50,145 nt of DNA from Nonomuraea deserti. Lineage in GTDB: Bacteria > Actinomycetota > Actinomycetes > Streptosporangiales > Streptosporangiaceae. The notes under the pieces are model-generated. The model saw only the letters and a list, made by a program, of their open reading frames with translations, had not been told where the DNA came from and made no database searches. A program made the translations under genes and the position numbers. The stretch spans positions 1-50,145 of the forward strand of contig NZ_SMKO01000056.1 in assembly GCF_004348685.1 (NCBI RefSeq), written 5' to 3'. Each line of letters starts with the position of its first letter. Positions within the stretch are counted from its first letter, which is position 1. Positions 48,422-50,145 of the stretch are shown here, one piece after another.

Positions 48422-50145
48422 ATGAGCGGTACCAAGGGGACAGACACGGCGGTGGCGGTGATCGGCGTGGGCTGCCGCCTGCCGGGCGGCATCACCGACA
48501 TGAACGGCCTCTGGCAGGCCCTGGAGCAGGGCTCCGACCTGGTCGGTCAGGTGCCGCCCGACCGCTTCGACGCCGATCGCTTCGTCGACGAGCACACGCC
48601 CCGCCCGGGCAAGAGCTATACGCGGGCCGGCGGTTTCCTCGACGACATCGCCGGCTTCGACGCCGCCTACTTCAAGATCTCACCCAAGGAAGCGGCCGCC
48701 ATGGACCCCCAGCAGCGTCTGCTGCTGGAGATGACGGCCGAGGCACTGGACGACGCGGGCGTGGACCCGGCGGCGCTCGCCGGAAGCGACACCGCGGTGT
48801 TCGTCGGCATCTCCGACACCTCGTACGGCTTCCAGCAGATGCTGGAGAAACAGGACGTCAGCCCCTACACCATGGCGGGGGCCACGCTGTCGATCGCGGC
48901 CAACCGCATCTCCCACACCTTCGACCTGCACGGCCCCAGCATGGCGGTGGACACCGCGTGCTCGTCCTCCCTGCTGGCGGTGGAGCGCGCCTACCGGACG
49001 CTGCTCGCGGGCACCAGCAGGCTGGCGCTGGCCGGTGGCGTGAACGTGCTGGTGTCACCCGGCAGCTTCACCGGGTTCAGCCAGGCGCAGATGCTCTCCC
49101 CCACGGGCCGGTGCGCCGCCTTCTCCGCCCATGCCGACGGGTTCGTACGGGCCGAGGGCGGCGGCGTGGTGGTGCTGAAACGGCTGGCCGACGCGCTGGC
49201 GGACGGCGACCGCATCCACGGCGTCATCGTCGGCGCCGGCACCAACAACGACGGCCGCACCATGGGGCTGGCACTGCCCAACCCCGAGGCGCAGGAGGCG
49301 CTGCTGCGCCAGGTGTACGGGCCGGACGCGCTCGACCCGGACGACCTGGTGTACGTGGAAGCGCACGGCACCGGCACCCAGGCCGGGGACCCTGCCGAAT
49401 GCGAGGCGCTCGGCCGGGTGCTCGGCCGCGGACGCGCGCGGGGGCCGTTGCCCATCGGGTCGGTCAAGTCGAACCTCGGCCATCTGGAGCCGGCTTCGGG
49501 CATGCCGGGACTGTTCAAGGCGCTGCTGGTGCTGCGGCATGGCAGGATTCCCGCCTCCTTGCACGCCGAGGAGCTCAGTCCGCGCATCGACTTCGACGGC
49601 CTCAACCTGTCGGTGACGACGCAGGCCACCACGGTGAGCGCACCCGACGGCGGGAGAGCGCTGGCGGGGGTGAACAGTTTCGGTTTCGGCGGCAGCAATG
49701 TGCACGTCACCCTCACCACGCCGCCCCCTCCGGCACGCCTTCCCGGGCCCGAACCGGGCTCGGAGACGGCGCGGCCGGTGCTGCCGGTGCTGGTGTCGGC
49801 CCAGACCGACACGGCGTTGCGTGAGGCGATCGAACGCACCGCCGACCGTCTGACGCGCCTGGGCGACGACGAGGAGGCCTGGTACGACTGCGCCTACACC
49901 TCCACCCGCCGCCGGGGCGGCCACCTGCGCCGGGCGGTGGCGCTGGCGGACTCGCCCGCGCAGGCGGCCCGGGCGTTGCGCGACCTGCTGGCCGATCAGA
50001 CTCGCGCAGGCGGCCCCGAACGGGCGCGAAGCCCCGAGCAGACGGCGGGCCCCGAGCGGGCGCAGGGTGCCGAGCAGACGGCGGGCCCCGAGCAAGCGAC
50101 CGTCGCTGAGCGAGGGCGGGGCGCTGAGCATGGGCTGTCTCTTAT
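48422..50145 (+). CDS. Type I polyketide synthase, N-terminal part
   Basis: From ATG 48422 the frame is open to the window end (574 codons), so the gene is cut off. There is no loading domain: it starts directly with a ketosynthase (VAVIGVGCRLPGGITDMNGL). The KS triad is Cys180 in VDTACSSSLLAVERAYRTLL, His315 in EAHGTGTQAGDPAECEA and His354 in KSNLGHLEPASGMPGLFKAL. AISFGFGGSNVH-type closing sequence (VNSFGFGGSNVHVTL) ends the KS at about residue 435. The following part (LPVLVSAQTDTALREAIERT) is the usual KS-to-acyltransferase linker, interrupted by a low-complexity stretch with two copies of a 36-base unit from 50034 (EQTAGPERAQGA). The acyltransferase and later domains lie outside. The KASIII-like gene next to it may supply the starter. 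Confidence 0.93.
   Translation, partial: MSGTKGTDTAVAVIGVGCRLPGGITDMNGLWQALEQGSDLVGQVPPDRFDADRFVDEHTPRPGKSYTRAGGFLDDIAGFDAAYFKISPKEAAAMDPQQRLLLEMTAEALDDAGVDPAALAGSDTAVFVGISDTSYGFQQMLEKQDVSPYTMAGATLSIAANRISHTFDLHGPSMAVDTACSSSLLAVERAYRTLLAGTSRLALAGGVNVLVSPGSFTGFSQAQMLSPTGRCAAFSAHADGFVRAEGGGVVVLKRLADALADGDRIHGVIVGAGTNNDGRTMGLALPNPEAQEALLRQVYGPDALDPDDLVYVEAHGTGTQAGDPAECEALGRVLGRGRARGPLPIGSVKSNLGHLEPASGMPGLFKALLVLRHGRIPASLHAEELSPRIDFDGLNLSVTTQATTVSAPDGGRALAGVNSFGFGGSNVHVTLTTPPPPARLPGPEPGSETARPVLPVLVSAQTDTALREAIERTADRLTRLGDDEEAWYDCAYTSTRRRGGHLRRAVALADSPAQAARALRDLLADQTRAGGPERARSPEQTAGPERAQGAEQTAGPEQATVAERGRGAEHGLSL

Noticed and set aside
50034..50110. Repeats at the window end as a mobile element or recombination site
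   Set aside because: They are two 36-base in-frame units in the linker after the PKS ketosynthase, consistent with low-complexity coding sequence.

Overview
The window is very GC-rich and densely packed with short leaders, overlapping stop/start pairs and many GTG/TTG starts. Gene content (type III PKS, thiopeptide-type RiPP cluster, type I PKS, rifamycin phosphotransferase, many one-component regulators) points to a chromosome of a filamentous actinomycete. Streptosporangiaceae or a relative is a guess only. The regions 5.6-6.1, 14.5-14.8, 18.2-18.6, 39.3-39.7, 42.7-44.3 and 46.2-47.0 kb hold decayed genes, so this reads as an accessory, rearranging part of the genome.

Layout: (1) 1-1916, end of a urease accessory operon (ureF, ureG, ureD). 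(2) 2082-5551, a rifamycin phosphotransferase gene divergent from a LexA-type autocleaving repressor paralogue, with a perfect 16-bp palindrome between them. (3) 6121-10914, a phenolic lipid/meroterpenoid cluster: geranylgeranyl-reductase-like flavoprotein, UbiA prenyltransferase, type III PKS, isoprenylcysteine-methyltransferase-like membrane protein and FAD monooxygenase. (4) 11229-14802, secreted GH43-like protein, VOC protein, epoxide hydrolase and a dead quinone oxidoreductase. (5) 14921-18177, a MerR gene, then a trpB-trpA-gntR operon behind a repeated operator-like motif. (6) 18178-25228, regulators paired with small oxidoreductases and hydrolases, including an erythromycin-esterase-like gene divergent from a double-HTH TioE-type regulator.

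(7) 25417-36748 is the main item: a complete-looking thiopeptide maturation cluster in the order cyclodehydratase partner (TbtF-like), YcaO (TbtG-like), azoline dehydrogenase (TbtE-like), precursor peptide, split LanB glutamylation enzyme (TbtB-like), eliminase (TbtC-like), pyridine synthase (TbtD-like). The 58-residue precursor at 31721-31897 ends its leader in a TbtA-like way but carries a 21-residue core with only two cysteines, three leading serines and an unmodifiable-looking Trp-Ala-Pro-Glu-Leu tail. I do not recognise this core. The three first enzymes each contain their own in-frame tandem repeat linker, the operon appears to start as a leaderless message, and a strong hairpin separates the precursor from the downstream enzymes.

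(8) 36781-41822, ArsR-SRPBCC pair, secreted CAP and hypothetical proteins, a frameshifted ricin-type lectin, and an unusual HTH - transmembrane - extracellular periplasmic-binding-domain fusion with a perfect 13-bp-arm palindrome just upstream. (9) 41952-47030, VOC protein, rearranged debris of methyltransferase, sensor-kinase-like and GH43/AbfB genes, a serine hydrolase divergent from a TetR gene, and an SDR killed by a frameshift and a stop at its catalytic lysine. (10) 47249-50145, a KASIII-like enzyme followed by a type I PKS that runs off the window. All functional names are by sequence pattern only; no search was run.
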